A stretch of DNA of 64,000 nucleotides. It comes from Rhizobium sp. N324. GTDB lineage: Bacteria > Pseudomonadota > Alphaproteobacteria > Rhizobiales > Rhizobiaceae. Below are positions 52,703 to 62,869 of the stretch, piece after piece (the stretch's first letter is position 1; the number at the start of each line of letters is the position of its first letter). Made by a program: the position numbers and the translations under genes. The stretch is from the NCBI RefSeq assembly GCF_001664485.1, contig NZ_CP013630.1:1305001-1369000 (forward strand), read 5' to 3'. Below the pieces are notes generated by a model. That model did not search any database. It was not told where the DNA came from and saw nothing but the letters and a program-made list of their open reading frames with translations.

Positions 52703-55042
52703 TCACGGCAGCGTATAAGCAATCACATAATCGCCAGGCTTGGTGCCGACCGAGCCGTGGCCGCCGGCGACCATGACGACGTATTGTTTGTTGTCTTCAG
52801 TCGTATAGGTCATCGGTGTTGCCTGGCCGCCGGCCGGAAGCCGGGCCTGCCAAAGCTCCCGGCCGTTCGTCACGTCATAGGCGCGCAGATAATTGTCGAC
52901 CGCGGCCCCGAGGAAGGCGACGCCGCCCTTGGTCAGCATCGGTCCGCCGATGCCGGGCACACCCACCTTGAAGGGCAGGGGCAGCGGCGTCATGTCGTGC
53001 ACGGTGCCGTTCTTGTGCATATAGGCGATCTTGCCGGTGCGCAGATCGACGCCGGCGACATAGCCCCATGGCGGCGCCTGGCAGGGGATTTTCAGGAGCC
53101 CGAGGAACGGCCCCATGAAGACGCCGTAGGGTGCGCCGTCATTGCGGTTGAGTCCCTGTTCGCTGCCCTTCTCGTCCTGGCCTCTCGGCGGAATATCGGC
53201 AGCCGGCACCAGGCGCGAGGTGAAGGCAAGATAGGTCGGCATGCCGAACATGATCTGCCGCTCGGGGTCGACGGCCACGCTGCCCCAGTTGAAGGTGCCG
53301 AAATTGCCGGGATAGACGATCGTGCCGACAAGCGAGGGCGGCGTATAGCGGCCCTCGTAGCGGTAGCGGTGGAAATCGATGCGGCAGGCGAGCTGGTCGA
53401 ACAGCGACACGCCCCACATGTCCTTTTCCTTCAGCGGCTCGGGCGAGAAGGTGAGATCGGAGATCGGCTGCGTCGGCGCGGTATGATCGCCCGAGATCGC
53501 GCCGCCCGGGGCTGCGATTTCTTTGACCGGGATGATCGGCTCGCCGCTGCGCCGGTCGAGCACGTAGAGATCGCCCTGCTTGGTCGGGCCGACGAGGGCG
53601 GGAACCACCGTGCCGTCCGGCTTCGTCAGATCGATCAGCGCCGGCTGGGCCGGCACGTCCATATCCCAGAGATCGTGATGCACGGTCTGGCGCACCCAGC
53701 GCAGCTGGCCGGTGGCGATGTCGAGCGCGACGATCGAGGAGGAGAATTTCTCGACATTGTCGCTGCGGTTGATGCCGAGCTGGTCGGGCACCTGGTTACC
53801 GAGCGGGATGTAGACCATGCCGAGGCTCTCGTCGACGCTGAAGACCGACCAGCTGTTCGGTGAATTGGTCGTATAGGTCTGGCCGACGGCCAGCGGCGTC
53901 GTCACGTCGGGATTGCCGGAATCCCAGTTCCAGATCAGCGCGCCGGTCTTGATGTCGAAGGCGCGGATGACACCGGATTGCTCCTCAGTGGAATAATTGT
54001 CGTTCACCGCGCCACCGACGATGATCTTGCCGGCCACCGCGACCGGCGGCGAGGTGGAATAATAATAGCCGGCCGGATTGTAGCGCATGCCGGTCTCCAG
54101 ATGCAGCACGCCCTGATCGGCAAAGCCGGTGCAGACCTTGCCGTCCGCCGCATCGAGCGCGATCAGCCGGGCGTCCGATGTCGGCAGGTAGACGCGCTCG
54201 GCGCAGGGCTGGCCGGCGGCGACATCGGGATCGGCATAATAGGTGACGCCGCGGCACGTCTGGTGCTGCCGGTCGGGGTTCATGCCCGAGTTGGCATCGT
54301 ATTTCCATTTCTCCTTGCCGGTCTTTGCGTCGAGCGCGATCGCCCAATTGTGTGGCGTGCAGAGATAGAGCGTGTCTTTCACCTTGAGCGGCGTCACCTG
54401 ATAGGTCGTCTCGCCGACATCCTCAGGCCGTTTAACGTCGCCGGTCTGGTATCGCCAGGCTTCCTTGAGGGTGGCGACATTCTCCGTGGTGATCTGGTCG
54501 AGCGGCGAATAACGCTGGCCGAAGGGCGTGCGGCCGTACTGGTGCCACTCACCATCCGGCACGCTGCCGCCGAAGGCGGGGTTGGCGGCGACCTCATCCC
54601 TAGGCAGCTCGCCGGCGAGGTCGTGCGGATCCGTGGTCATCGAATAGAGGGCGACTAGGATGGCGAGGATGACAGGCACGGCGAGCGGCCAGGGATTCGC
54701 GCCGTAGGTGATGCCGGTCGGGCTGCGAAAGCCGAGCGGCCGGCGGATCCAGGGCGTCAGCAGCCAGAGCCCGAGCAGGATGATCATGCCGCCACGGGGC
54801 CCGAGCTGCCACCAGTCGAAACCCACCTCCCAGATCGCCCAGGCGAGTGCTGCGACGACGAGCACTGCATAGATCCAGAGCGCCACCGCCTTGCGCATCA
54901 GAAGCAATCCGGCGGTGATCACGAACATCAGCCCGGCGAAGAGATAGAAGACGCTGCCGCCGAGCGTGACGAGCCACAGCCCGCCGCCGCCGAGCGTAAG
55001 ACCGATGATGATGAAGAGGATGGAGGTGATGACGATCGCCAT
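52703..55042 (-). CDS. gcd: Membrane-bound PQQ-dependent glucose/quinate-type dehydrogenase
   Basis: A 779-residue enzyme. The first ~140 residues give five membrane helices (MAIVITSILFIIIGLTLGGG onward). The rest is an eight-bladed PQQ propeller in the periplasm, with WRYQTGDVK, LYLCTPHNW, IALDAKTGKEKW and the Asp/His-rich WDMDVPAQPAL. It oxidises glucose (or quinate/shikimate) at the outer face and passes electrons to ubiquinone. The symbol gcd is the usual name for this length, but quinate activity is not excluded. GGGAG ACAGCCTT precedes the ATG. PQQ biosynthesis genes are not in the window. Confidence 0.9.
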   Translation of the reverse strand: MAIVITSILFIIIGLTLGGGGLWLVTLGGSVFYLFAGLMFVITAGLLLMRKAVALWIYAVLVVAALAWAIWEVGFDWWQLGPRGGMIILLGLWLLTPWIRRPLGFRSPTGITYGANPWPLAVPVILAILVALYSMTTDPHDLAGELPRDEVAANPAFGGSVPDGEWHQYGRTPFGQRYSPLDQITTENVATLKEAWRYQTGDVKRPEDVGETTYQVTPLKVKDTLYLCTPHNWAIALDAKTGKEKWKYDANSGMNPDRQHQTCRGVTYYADPDVAAGQPCAERVYLPTSDARLIALDAADGKVCTGFADQGVLHLETGMRYNPAGYYYSTSPPVAVAGKIIVGGAVNDNYSTEEQSGVIRAFDIKTGALIWNWDSGNPDVTTPLAVGQTYTTNSPNSWSVFSVDESLGMVYIPLGNQVPDQLGINRSDNVEKFSSSIVALDIATGQLRWVRQTVHHDLWDMDVPAQPALIDLTKPDGTVVPALVGPTKQGDLYVLDRRSGEPIIPVKEIAAPGGAISGDHTAPTQPISDLTFSPEPLKEKDMWGVSLFDQLACRIDFHRYRYEGRYTPPSLVGTIVYPGNFGTFNWGSVAVDPERQIMFGMPTYLAFTSRLVPAADIPPRGQDEKGSEQGLNRNDGAPYGVFMGPFLGLLKIPCQAPPWGYVAGVDLRTGKIAYMHKNGTVHDMTPLPLPFKVGVPGIGGPMLTKGGVAFLGAAVDNYLRAYDVTNGRELWQARLPAGGQATPMTYTTEDNKQYVVMVAGGHGSVGTKPGDYVIAYTLP

Positions 55043-55183
55043 AAGGCTGTCTCCCGCTGAGGTGAGCCGGGTGAAGGGGCGGCGGAAAATCGCCGCCGAT
55101 CAGCCAGATAGCGCGAAGGAGATGCCTTTCAACGGCCGCATTTGCCGCAGGCTGATGTCACGGTACGGTTGTATTGAGCCCGC

Positions 55184-56686
55184 TTACGTCCCGCAGAAGG
55201 TCGCGAGCACCCGTTCGCTCGGTTTCGGCGGCTCGCTATAGGCGGCAAAGTCCGCCTGGTCCTCATAAGGTTTCGAAAGCACGCTCAGCAACGCCTCGAA
55301 CAGCGAGAAATCGCCATTTTCGACCGCGGCCTCGATCGCCTGTTCGACGCGGTGATTGCGCGGAATGAAGGCAGGATTGACGCGGCGCATGGCGGTGGCG
55401 CGCTCCGACTGCGTTTGCGGGTCGCGCGACAGCCGCTCGCGCCACTGCGCAAGCCAGGATCCGCAGGCCTCCGGCTCCCGGAAACTGGCCGCAAAGGCAG
55501 GCTCTGCGGCGGCATCGCCGGCAAGATCCGACAGCCGCCGGAAGGTCAGGGTGAAATCGGCACCCTGCGTCTGCATCAGCGACAACAGCGCCTGCACCAG
55601 GTCGAGATCGCCATCCTCTTCGCCGGCAAGGCCGATCTTCTTTCGCATCCCGGCCAGCCAATGCGCCTGGAAGCGTTCGCCATAGGCGCGGATTATGGCA
55701 TTCGCCTTGTCGACCGCGCCGTCGGGTTCTTCGTCGATCAGCGGCAGCAGCGTTTCGCCGAGCCTTGCAAGGTTCCATTGGCCGATGCCGGGCTGGTTGG
55801 CATAGGCATAGCGGCCGTGCTGGTCGATCGAAGAGAAGACGGTCGCCGGATCATAGGCATCCATGAAGGCGCAGGGGCCGAAATCGATCGTCTCGCCGGA
55901 GACAGTCATATTGTCGGTGTTCATCACGCCATGAATGAAGCCGACATGCAGCCAGCGGGCAATCAGCGCCGCCTGGCGTTCGGAGACCGCCTCGAACAAT
56001 GCGAGATAGGGATTGTCGGCTTCTCCAAGTGCGGGATAGTGCCGGTCGATGACATAATCGGCAAGCGCCCGCACACCGTCGGAATCGCCCCGCGCCGCAA
56101 AATACTGGAAGGTGCCGACCCGGATGTGGCTGGCCGCCACCCGGGTGAAGACGGCGCCCGGCAGCACCTCTTCGCGATAGACCGGCTCGCCCGTCGTCAC
56201 CGCCGCCAGCGCCCGCGTCGCCGGAATGCCGAGCGCAAACATCGCCTCGCTGATGATATATTCGCGCAGGACCGGCCCGATTGCCGCCCGCCCGTCGCCG
56301 CGGCGGGAAAACGGGGTCGGCCCAGCGCCCTTCAGCTGGATATCGAAGCGCCCGCCGCTGCGGTCGATCACCTCGCCGAGCAGGATCGCCCGCCCGTCGC
56401 CGAGCTGCGGCGAGAAGCCGCCGAACTGATGGCCGGCATAGGCCATCGCCAACGGTTGCGCCCCCTCGGGAACGAGATTGCCGGAAAAGATCGCCGCGCC
56501 GTCGCGCCGCAGCGCCTCGACATCGAGCCCGAGTTCAGCGGCCAGCGGTTCGTTGAGCTTGATCAGCCAAGGCTCCGCCACCGCAGTCGGCAGCTGCGCC
56601 GCGAAGAAGCGCTGCGGCAGGCCGGCATAGCTGTTGTCGAAGGCAAAGGCCGCACCGGGCCGGTTTTTCTCAAGAGCGGAGGTCAT
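55184..56686 (-). CDS. selO: SelO (YdiU) protein adenylyltransferase
   Basis: A 500-residue pseudokinase-fold enzyme that transfers AMP from ATP to Ser/Thr/Tyr of target proteins, in redox control. Family blocks are MAYAGHQFGGFSPQLGDGRA, LKGAGPTPFSRRGDGRAA, FIHGVMNTDNMTVSGETIDF and GPCAFMDAYDP, which carry the ATP and metal-binding Asn/Asp. It ends FCGT, so the C-terminal position kept by selenocysteine in eukaryotes is a Cys close to the end. Start at 56686 (MTSALEKNRPGAAFAFDNSY). Longer open frame upstream is not supported. Confidence 0.93.
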   Translation of the reverse strand: MTSALEKNRPGAAFAFDNSYAGLPQRFFAAQLPTAVAEPWLIKLNEPLAAELGLDVEALRRDGAAIFSGNLVPEGAQPLAMAYAGHQFGGFSPQLGDGRAILLGEVIDRSGGRFDIQLKGAGPTPFSRRGDGRAAIGPVLREYIISEAMFALGIPATRALAAVTTGEPVYREEVLPGAVFTRVAASHIRVGTFQYFAARGDSDGVRALADYVIDRHYPALGEADNPYLALFEAVSERQAALIARWLHVGFIHGVMNTDNMTVSGETIDFGPCAFMDAYDPATVFSSIDQHGRYAYANQPGIGQWNLARLGETLLPLIDEEPDGAVDKANAIIRAYGERFQAHWLAGMRKKIGLAGEEDGDLDLVQALLSLMQTQGADFTLTFRRLSDLAGDAAAEPAFAASFREPEACGSWLAQWRERLSRDPQTQSERATAMRRVNPAFIPRNHRVEQAIEAAVENGDFSLFEALLSVLSKPYEDQADFAAYSEPPKPSERVLATFCGT

Positions 56687-56923
56687 GATCGATAGGTAGG
56701 GCCGGGCGGCTTGCGGCGCAAGCTTTTCACGAAGCATGAGGCCGATGCAAGCAATCGTGATCTGCTTTTCGCTCTCGTCAAAGCTGCTTTGCCATAAAGG
56801 ACATAGCGCCGCCATGATCGCGGGCGTATACCAAATCGTCTCCCCTTGGCCTTGCGCCATGTCATCCCCCGCGGCCTTGCAGCCTCGTGTGCTCCGCCGC
56901 GCCACCGCGAGTGATCCCGGACG

Positions 56924-58376
56924 ATGTCGGATCAGATTTACCAGGCGCCGATCGTTCGGCGCGCCGCGCCCAATTTCCGGGTGATCGCGATGATTGTCGC
57001 GAGTGCGATGCTGATGGAAAACATCGACGCGACCGTGCTGGCGACGGCGCTGCCGACCATGGCGCGCGATTTTTCCGTCAGCGCGCCGGCCATGTCGATC
57101 GCGCTGACTTCCTATCTCCTCAGCCTGGCGATCTTCATTCCGGCGAGCGGCCGCATGGCCGACAGTTTCGGCTCCCGCACCCGTCTTCCGCGCCGCAATC
57201 GCCGTCTTCGTCATCGGCTCTATCCTCTGTGCGCTGGCGCCGACCTTGTCTTTCCTGGTACTGGCGCGGTTGCTGCAGGGCTTGGGCGGCGCGATGATGA
57301 TGCCGGTCGGGCGCCTGGTGCTGATGCGCAGCGTTGCCCGCAAGGATATGGTCAGCGCCATGTCCTGGCTGCTGGTGCCGGCGCTGATCGGCCCGATCGT
57401 CGGCCCTCCGCTCGGCGGCTTCTTCGTCACCTATCTCGACTGGCGCTGGATCTTTTATATCAACGTGCCGGTCGGCATCATCGGCATGATTTTCGTCTCG
57501 ATCTATATCGACGAGGTCAAGGGGAAGGCGAGCGGCCCCTTCGATACGATCGGCTTCGTGCTCTCCGGCCTCTCGCTCGGCTCACTGCTCTTCGGCTTCG
57601 AAATGTCGAGCCACGAAGGTGAAGGCGCCTTCTCGCTCTTCCTGATCGCTGTCGGTCTGCTCTTCGGCATCGGCTATCTCAGGCATGCCCGCAAGCATCC
57701 GTCGCCGATCATGGATTTCTCGCTGATGAAGGTGCCGAGCTTCGGGACCTCGGTCATCGCCGGTTCGCTGACGCGCATCACGCAAGGCGCCCAGCCCTTC
57801 CTGCTGCCGCTGCTCTTCCAGATCGGCTTTGGCCTGTCGGCGGCCGCGGCCGGCCAAATCGTCATTGCCACGGCACTTGGCGCGCTCGCCATGAAGCCGA
57901 TGGCGAAGTTCGTCTTCAGCCGGCTCGGTTTCCGCCGCAGCCTCGTCCTCAACGGCATCTTCGGGACGGTCGGTTACGGCCTCTGCGCCGCCTTCCGGCC
58001 GGACTGGCCGATGCCGCTGATCTTCATCGTCCTGGTGCTCAGCGCCTTCTTCCTGTCGTTCCAGTTCACCGCCTACAACACCATCGCCTATGACGAGATC
58101 GACAAGGAGCGGATGAGCTCGGCCACGAGCTTCTACACCACCTTCCAGCAGCTGATGCTGTCGCTCGGCATCTGCATCGGCGCTTTGGCGCTGCATGGCT
58201 CTATGGCTTTCAACGATGTCGAAACGCCTGAACTCGGCGATTTCTCCACCGCCTTCGTCGTTGTCACCCTCATCTCGATCAGCGCGACGATCTGGAACCT
58301 GCGCTTCTCGCCGACCGCCGGCGAGGAGATTAGCGGCTATAAGGCGAAACGGACGAAGGATATTGCCGGCAGCTGA
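56924..58376 (+). pseudogene. MFS transporter split by a +1 frameshift
   Basis: Frame 1 from 56924 encodes MSDQIYQAPIVRRAAPNFRV onward, with helix-1 ENIDATVLATALPTMARDFS and GRMADSFGSRT. Around 57179-57183 the frame must change; removing one C from CACCC restores TVFRAAIAVFVIG and runs into the second open frame, which carries RLLQGLGGAMMMPVGRLVLM to the end at 58376. The restored product would be about 483 residues with roughly 14 helices, DHA2-like. It may be a true inactivating mutation or a sequencing error. AlphaProteobacterial relatives are intact, as far as I know. It is divergent from selO. Confidence 0.85.
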
Positions 58377-58439
58377 CACGACATGCATGAAAACAAGGAC
58401 TTGAATCGCCTCGTCTGAATCAAATTCTACGCAGGCCCC

Positions 58440-58958
58440 TCAACCTTCCATCGCCGCCGCCATGTCCGCGAGCTTGCGCACAGTGTTGAGATTGCGCGAG
58501 GTTCCGGCCTTCAGCGCCGGCAGCTTCAGCTTCGAGCGTCCGGACCCCTTGGGGTAGTGCACGTAGATTTCACGGGTCGCGAGCTTCGCTTCCTCGCCAT
58601 CGGGCGCAGTCATTTTCTCCAGCGCATCGGCAGGCGGCTTTTCGGGCAGGAAATAGACGAGCAGAAAATTCGGCTTGGCATCGGGAAAGGGCGCGTTCGC
58701 GGCAATCGCCTCGAGTTCCTTGCGGCTGCGCACCATCACGCCCGGCCGCTTGCCCATCTTCTGCCCGAGCGCCGCGTCGAGCTTTTCCTCGACCGCCGTT
58801 TCGGACGCATCCGAGCGGAACAGCACATTGCCGCTCTGGATGTAGGTTTTCACGTCAGTGAAGCCGAGGCCTTTGCAGATCGTCTTGAGCTCGGCCATCG
58901 GGAGTGACCCAGTGCCGCCGACGTTAACGGCGCGGAGGAGGGCGATATAGATGGGCAA
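58440..58958 (-). CDS. DUF1697 domain protein
   Basis: A 172-residue protein of DUF1697. It starts at TTG (GGGAGAGAGAA just before) to give MPIYIALLRAVNVGGTGSLP, the normal family start. Further blocks are FTDVKTYIQSGNVLFRSDAS and YPKGSGRSKLKLPALKAGTS, ending RNLNTVRKLADMA. Two DUF1697 halves form a ferredoxin-like fold; the function is unknown. No signal peptide. It converges on the broken MFS gene. Confidence 0.87.
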   Translation of the reverse strand: MPIYIALLRAVNVGGTGSLPMAELKTICKGLGFTDVKTYIQSGNVLFRSDASETAVEEKLDAALGQKMGKRPGVMVRSRKELEAIAANAPFPDAKPNFLLVYFLPEKPPADALEKMTAPDGEEAKLATREIYVHYPKGSGRSKLKLPALKAGTSRNLNTVRKLADMAAAMEG

Positions 58959-58980
58959 TTCTCTCTCCCTCTTAGGACGT

Positions 58981-59205
58981 GTGCCGTGCCAGCCCCCTCT
59001 GCCCTGCCGGGCATCTCCCCCACAGGTGGGGAGATCACAAGTGGCCCAAACTTCGCACCCGTCTACCGTTTCTCCGGGCTGCAATGTCAGTTGTTTGGGG
59101 AAGCCAGCGCGCCAGCCAATCTCCCCACCCGTGGGGGTCCGAAGGACGGGCGAGACCCGCGGCTCGCCCCGGGCCCGGCAGGGCAGAGGGGGGCGGCCAC
59201 GGCAC
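58981..59205. repeat. 225-bp intergenic repeat, copy 1
   Basis: The ends are GTGCCGTG and CACGGCAC. Inside are CCTCTGCCCTGCCGGGC near the left and GCCCGGCAGGGCAGAGG near the right, plus CTCCCCCACAGGTGGGGAG and CCCACCCGTGGGGG palindromes. A second copy lies at 62870-63095 in the same orientation. A half copy is at 30326-30420. It lies between the DUF1697 and oligopeptidase B genes. Confidence 0.88.
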
Positions 59206-59217
59206 CCCTCAATGATT

Positions 59218-61326
59218 TCACATCTTCCCCGCCACCTTGATCGCAAACGCATACTCGAACGCGATCTCTTCCAGCCGCTGGAAGCGGCCGGAGGCGCCGC
59301 CATGGCCGGCATCCATATTGGTCTTGAGCAGGATCGGCGCTTCACCGGTCGTCTCTTCGCGCAACTTCGCCACCCATTTGGCCGGTTCCCAATAGGTGAC
59401 GCGCGGATCGGTCAGGCCGCCGAGCGCCAGGATCGGCGGGTAGGCCTTGGCGCCGACATTGTCATAGGGCGAATAGGCGGCGATCTGCTCGTATTCTTCG
59501 CGGCTGTCGATCGGGTTGCCCCACTCCGGCCATTCCGGCGGCGTCAGCGGCAGGGTGTCGTCGAGCATGGTGTTGAGCACGTCGACGAAGGGAACGGCGG
59601 CGATAATGCCGGCAAATTTCTCCGGCGCCATGTTGGCGACCGCGCCCATCAGCATGCCGCCGGCCGAGCCGCCCTCGGCGATGATCTTCGCGTAAGAGGT
59701 GAACTTCTGTTGATTCAGATAGTCGGCCGCGGCGACGAAGTCCTTGAAGGTGTTCGTCTTCTTGTCCATCTTGCCGTCTTCGTACCAGGCAAAGCCCTTG
59801 TCCTTGCCGCCGCGGATATGGGCGATGGCATAGACGAAGCCGCGGTCGGCGAGCGACAAGCAATTGGTGTTGAAACCGGCCGGAATGGTGATGCCGTAAG
59901 CGCCGTAACCGTAGAGCAGGCAGGGCGCGGTGCCGTCGAGCGGCGTGTCCTTGCGGTAGAGCAGGGTGACCGGCACTGTCTCGCCGTCCCAGGCCGGGGC
60001 GAAGACGCGGCGGGTGATATAGTCGTCGGCATTGTGGCCCGACGGCACTTCCTGGGTCTTCAACAGCGTGCGCTCGCGCGTCACCATGTTGTAATCGTAA
60101 AGCTGCGACGGCGTCGTCATCGAGGAATAGGAGAAGCGGATGATATCCGTGTCATATTCCGCCGCGCCCGAAAGGCCCAGCGAATAGGCCTCCTCGGCAA
60201 AGGCGATCGCATGTTCCTCGCCGGTCGCCCGATCGCGGATCATGATCTGCGGCAGCCCGTCCTTGCGCTCCAGCCACAGAAGATGGCGAGCATAGGCCAT
60301 ATGGCTGATAACAAGCGTGCCGGGCTTGTGCGGCACGACCTCGCGCCAGTTTTCCTTGCCGGGCTTATCAACCGGCGCTTCCATGATCTTGAAATCCTTG
60401 GCGCCGCCGTCATTGGTCAGAATGTAGAAGATATCGCCGCCCTCGGTCAGCGAATATTCGATGCCTTCCTCGCGCGCCGCCACCAGTTTCGGCTCGGCGG
60501 TCAGATCCTTGGTCGACAGCAGCCGGTATTCGCTGGTCTCGTGATCGTGGATGTCGATATAGATGACATCGTCGAGCAGCGAGCCGCCTACGCCCATGAA
60601 GAAGCCGGCATCGGCTTCCTCATAGACCAGCCGGTCTTCCGATTGCGGCCGGCCGACAATGTGGTGGAACACCTTCGAGGGCCGGTGGTTCTCGTCGAGC
60701 GCCGAATAGAAGAAGCTCTTGCCATCGGGGGCCCAGACGCCGCCGCCGGCGGTATTCTCGATCACGTCGTCGAGATCCTGGCCGGTCGAGAGGTCGCGGA
60801 CCTTCAGCGTGAAGAACTCCGAGCCCTTGTCGTCATAGCCCCAGATGCCGCGGCTATGGTCGCTCGTATGGTCGAGGCCGGCGAGGCGGAAATAGGCCTT
60901 GCCGGAGGCTTCCTTGTCGCCGTCGAGCAGCACCGTGCGGATCGTCTCGTCGGCGACGGCGCCGTCGCGGGGAATGCGGAAATAGCGGGGCTGCTCGCCG
61001 CCGGTAACGTAAAAGGTGCCATAGGCATAGGCACCGTCCTTCATCGGCACCGAGCTGTCGTCTTCCTTGATGCGGCCGCGCATTTCCGAAAACAGCATCT
61101 TCTGCAGCGGCTTGGTGTCTTCCATCGCCGCATTCATATAGGCGTTTTCGGCTTCGAGATGCCGGCGGATCTCGGGATCGAGGATCGACGGATCCTTGAA
61201 CATCGCCTGCCAGTTATCGGCACGCAGCCAAGCATAATCATCCGTGCGGGTAATGCCGTGGCGCGTATCGGAGACGGGCTTCTTCGGGGCGGCGGGCGGC
61301 GTCGGCAGGCTCTTGAAAGCGGACAA
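59218..61326 (-). CDS. ptrB: Oligopeptidase B (S9A serine peptidase)
   Basis: A 702-residue peptidase that cleaves short peptides after Arg/Lys. The N-terminal beta-propeller runs to about residue 430, then the hydrolase domain. The catalytic Ser is in EGGSAGGMLMGAV, the Asp in LGGLTDPRVTYWEP, and the His in MDAGHGGASGR. YGYGAYGITIPAGF and HIRGGKDKGFAWYEDGK are typical of OpdB. The start is TTG at 61326 after GGAG; it gives MLSAFKSLPTPPAAPKKPVS. No signal peptide, so cytoplasmic. It is flanked by repeats. Confidence 0.93.
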   Translation of the reverse strand: MSAFKSLPTPPAAPKKPVSDTRHGITRTDDYAWLRADNWQAMFKDPSILDPEIRRHLEAENAYMNAAMEDTKPLQKMLFSEMRGRIKEDDSSVPMKDGAYAYGTFYVTGGEQPRYFRIPRDGAVADETIRTVLLDGDKEASGKAYFRLAGLDHTSDHSRGIWGYDDKGSEFFTLKVRDLSTGQDLDDVIENTAGGGVWAPDGKSFFYSALDENHRPSKVFHHIVGRPQSEDRLVYEEADAGFFMGVGGSLLDDVIYIDIHDHETSEYRLLSTKDLTAEPKLVAAREEGIEYSLTEGGDIFYILTNDGGAKDFKIMEAPVDKPGKENWREVVPHKPGTLVISHMAYARHLLWLERKDGLPQIMIRDRATGEEHAIAFAEEAYSLGLSGAAEYDTDIIRFSYSSMTTPSQLYDYNMVTRERTLLKTQEVPSGHNADDYITRRVFAPAWDGETVPVTLLYRKDTPLDGTAPCLLYGYGAYGITIPAGFNTNCLSLADRGFVYAIAHIRGGKDKGFAWYEDGKMDKKTNTFKDFVAAADYLNQQKFTSYAKIIAEGGSAGGMLMGAVANMAPEKFAGIIAAVPFVDVLNTMLDDTLPLTPPEWPEWGNPIDSREEYEQIAAYSPYDNVGAKAYPPILALGGLTDPRVTYWEPAKWVAKLREETTGEAPILLKTNMDAGHGGASGRFQRLEEIAFEYAFAIKVAGKM

Positions 61327-61580
61327 GGAATGGCTCCGGATCGGGATATCGGGTTGGCAAGAGATAGAGGCGCGCCGCCGCCGGATCAAGCGGCAAGGCT
61401 GCGCCAACAGTGCGGGTGACCTTCCACAGGCAGGGAGGCGGCTCGGCTCGCCCTGCCTTGATGTCACCACAATATTTAAGAATGTCCGCTATCACAGAGC
61501 GAAATTTACACGTGCCAAGCCCCCGGCAAGCTGCCCGGGGCAGGGTGAAGAATGGACAACAGCAAGGGATTTTCTCAGCA

Positions 61581-61970
61581 ATGCCGAAACGTCTGCTCCT
61601 GTTCGTATCCCTCGTCGGCCTTGCCGCCCCCGCCTTTGCCGTCGATCCGGCCATCAAGAAGCAGCTGGAAAAACTCGATCCCTCGACGCGTCTGGAGCAG
61701 AGCTGCGACACCGAGGCGATGAGCCGCATCAACCAGGACAGCACCGGTTTCAAGCCCGACAAGGTGATCGCCTATACTTTCAAGGACCCGATCCCTGGCG
61801 ACAATTCGCTGCAGGCGCCAGGCGCCGTCTTCCGCAGCAAGGGCGACTGGTACCATCTCTCCTACAATTGCATCACCGGCCCGCAGCATATCAACGTGCG
61901 CGAGCTCAACTATCAGATCGGCGACAAGGTGCCGCGGGAGAAGTGGGACAAATATTATCTCTACGATTGA
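61581..61970 (+). CDS. DUF930 domain protein, exported
   Basis: A 129-residue protein with a Sec signal peptide MPKRLLLFVSLVGLAAPAFA. The mature part shows DUF930: KKQLEKLDPSTRLEQSCDTEAM, INQDSTGFKPDKVIAYTFKD, and GDWYHLSYNCITGP with a second Cys that may pair with the first. It is likely periplasmic; function is unknown. The ATG at 61581 is chosen because upstream frame is not protein-like. It is followed by a polysaccharide deacetylase 93 bp on. Confidence 0.87.
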   Translation: MPKRLLLFVSLVGLAAPAFAVDPAIKKQLEKLDPSTRLEQSCDTEAMSRINQDSTGFKPDKVIAYTFKDPIPGDNSLQAPGAVFRSKGDWYHLSYNCITGPQHINVRELNYQIGDKVPREKWDKYYLYD

Positions 61971-62063
61971 TGCGCCGGCCTTCGTTCGGAGGTGACATCC
62001 GGCCACATGGCGCCACAGAGAAGCAGCCGCTAAAATCGGCCGACGAAATCGTAGAAGTCCCAT

Positions 62064-62852
62064 ATGAACCGTATCCTGCTCGCTTCGGCGTTGCTTTTCG
62101 CCGCTCTCTCTGCCGCCATGGCGGATGAAATTCCGCCAGCGCCGCCGGCCGCACTTCCGGCAACAAAGACGCCGGCGGTAAAGCTCGTCGAGCCGCATCT
62201 CCATATCGCCCGCTCCAACGTAGCAGGTCATGCCCGCATCGCGCTCACCTTCGATGCCTGCATGGGGCAGGCGGATGAGCGCATCCTGTCGACCCTGGTG
62301 CGCGAGCGTATTCCGGCAACGATCTTCGTCACCGCCCGCTGGTTGAAGCGCAACCCCGCCGCTCTTGCCGTGTTCCTGCAGAATCCCGATCTGTTCGAAC
62401 TGGAAAATCACGGCGAGAACCATATCCCGGCCGTCGATACGCCAACGCTGATCTACGGCATCGCCGCTGCCGGCTCGCCGCAGGCGGTGAAACAGGAAGT
62501 CGAGGGCGGCGCCGCGGCAATGACCGCGGCCGGCATTCCCGCACCCCACTGGTTCCGCGGCTCGACCGCCAAATACGATCTTTCCGCCATCGGCGAGATC
62601 CGCGCCATGGGCTATCGCATCGCCGGTTATTCGGTGAACGGCGACGGCGGCTCGCTGCTCGGCGCCGTCATCACCGAAAAACGCATCGCTGCGGCCAAAG
62701 ACGGCGATGTCGTCATCTCCCACATCAACCAGCCGACCCATGCGGCGGGCGAGGGGGTGGCGAAGGCGCTGGTCGATTTGAAAGCCAAGGGCACGGAGTT
62801 CGTTCGCCTTGAGGATGTCGAGGATATGGGCGACGACAAAACGACGGAGTGA
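62064..62852 (+). CDS. Polysaccharide deacetylase (NodB-homology) family protein, exported
   Basis: A 262-residue protein. The signal peptide is MNRILLASALLFAALSAAMA. The NodB-homology core shows ALTFDACMGQADERIL (catalytic Asp and metal Asp analogues) and ENHGENHIPA, an HxxxH metal motif. Later, HWFRGSTAKYD and DGDVVISHINQPTHAA supply the remaining catalytic segments. Family members remove N- or O-acetyl groups from chitin-like, peptidoglycan or exopolysaccharide chains in the envelope. It is not nodB itself; no nod genes are near. The substrate is unknown. Confidence 0.87.
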   Translation: MNRILLASALLFAALSAAMADEIPPAPPAALPATKTPAVKLVEPHLHIARSNVAGHARIALTFDACMGQADERILSTLVRERIPATIFVTARWLKRNPAALAVFLQNPDLFELENHGENHIPAVDTPTLIYGIAAAGSPQAVKQEVEGGAAAMTAAGIPAPHWFRGSTAKYDLSAIGEIRAMGYRIAGYSVNGDGGSLLGAVITEKRIAAAKDGDVVISHINQPTHAAGEGVAKALVDLKAKGTEFVRLEDVEDMGDDKTTE

Positions 62853-62869
62853 ATTCTGTCGCTGAAGTC

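Noticed and set aside
62064..62852. nodB, because of the NodB-homology domain
   Set aside because: No nod box or nodA/nodC neighbours; signal peptide and divergent length point to a general exported polysaccharide deacetylase.
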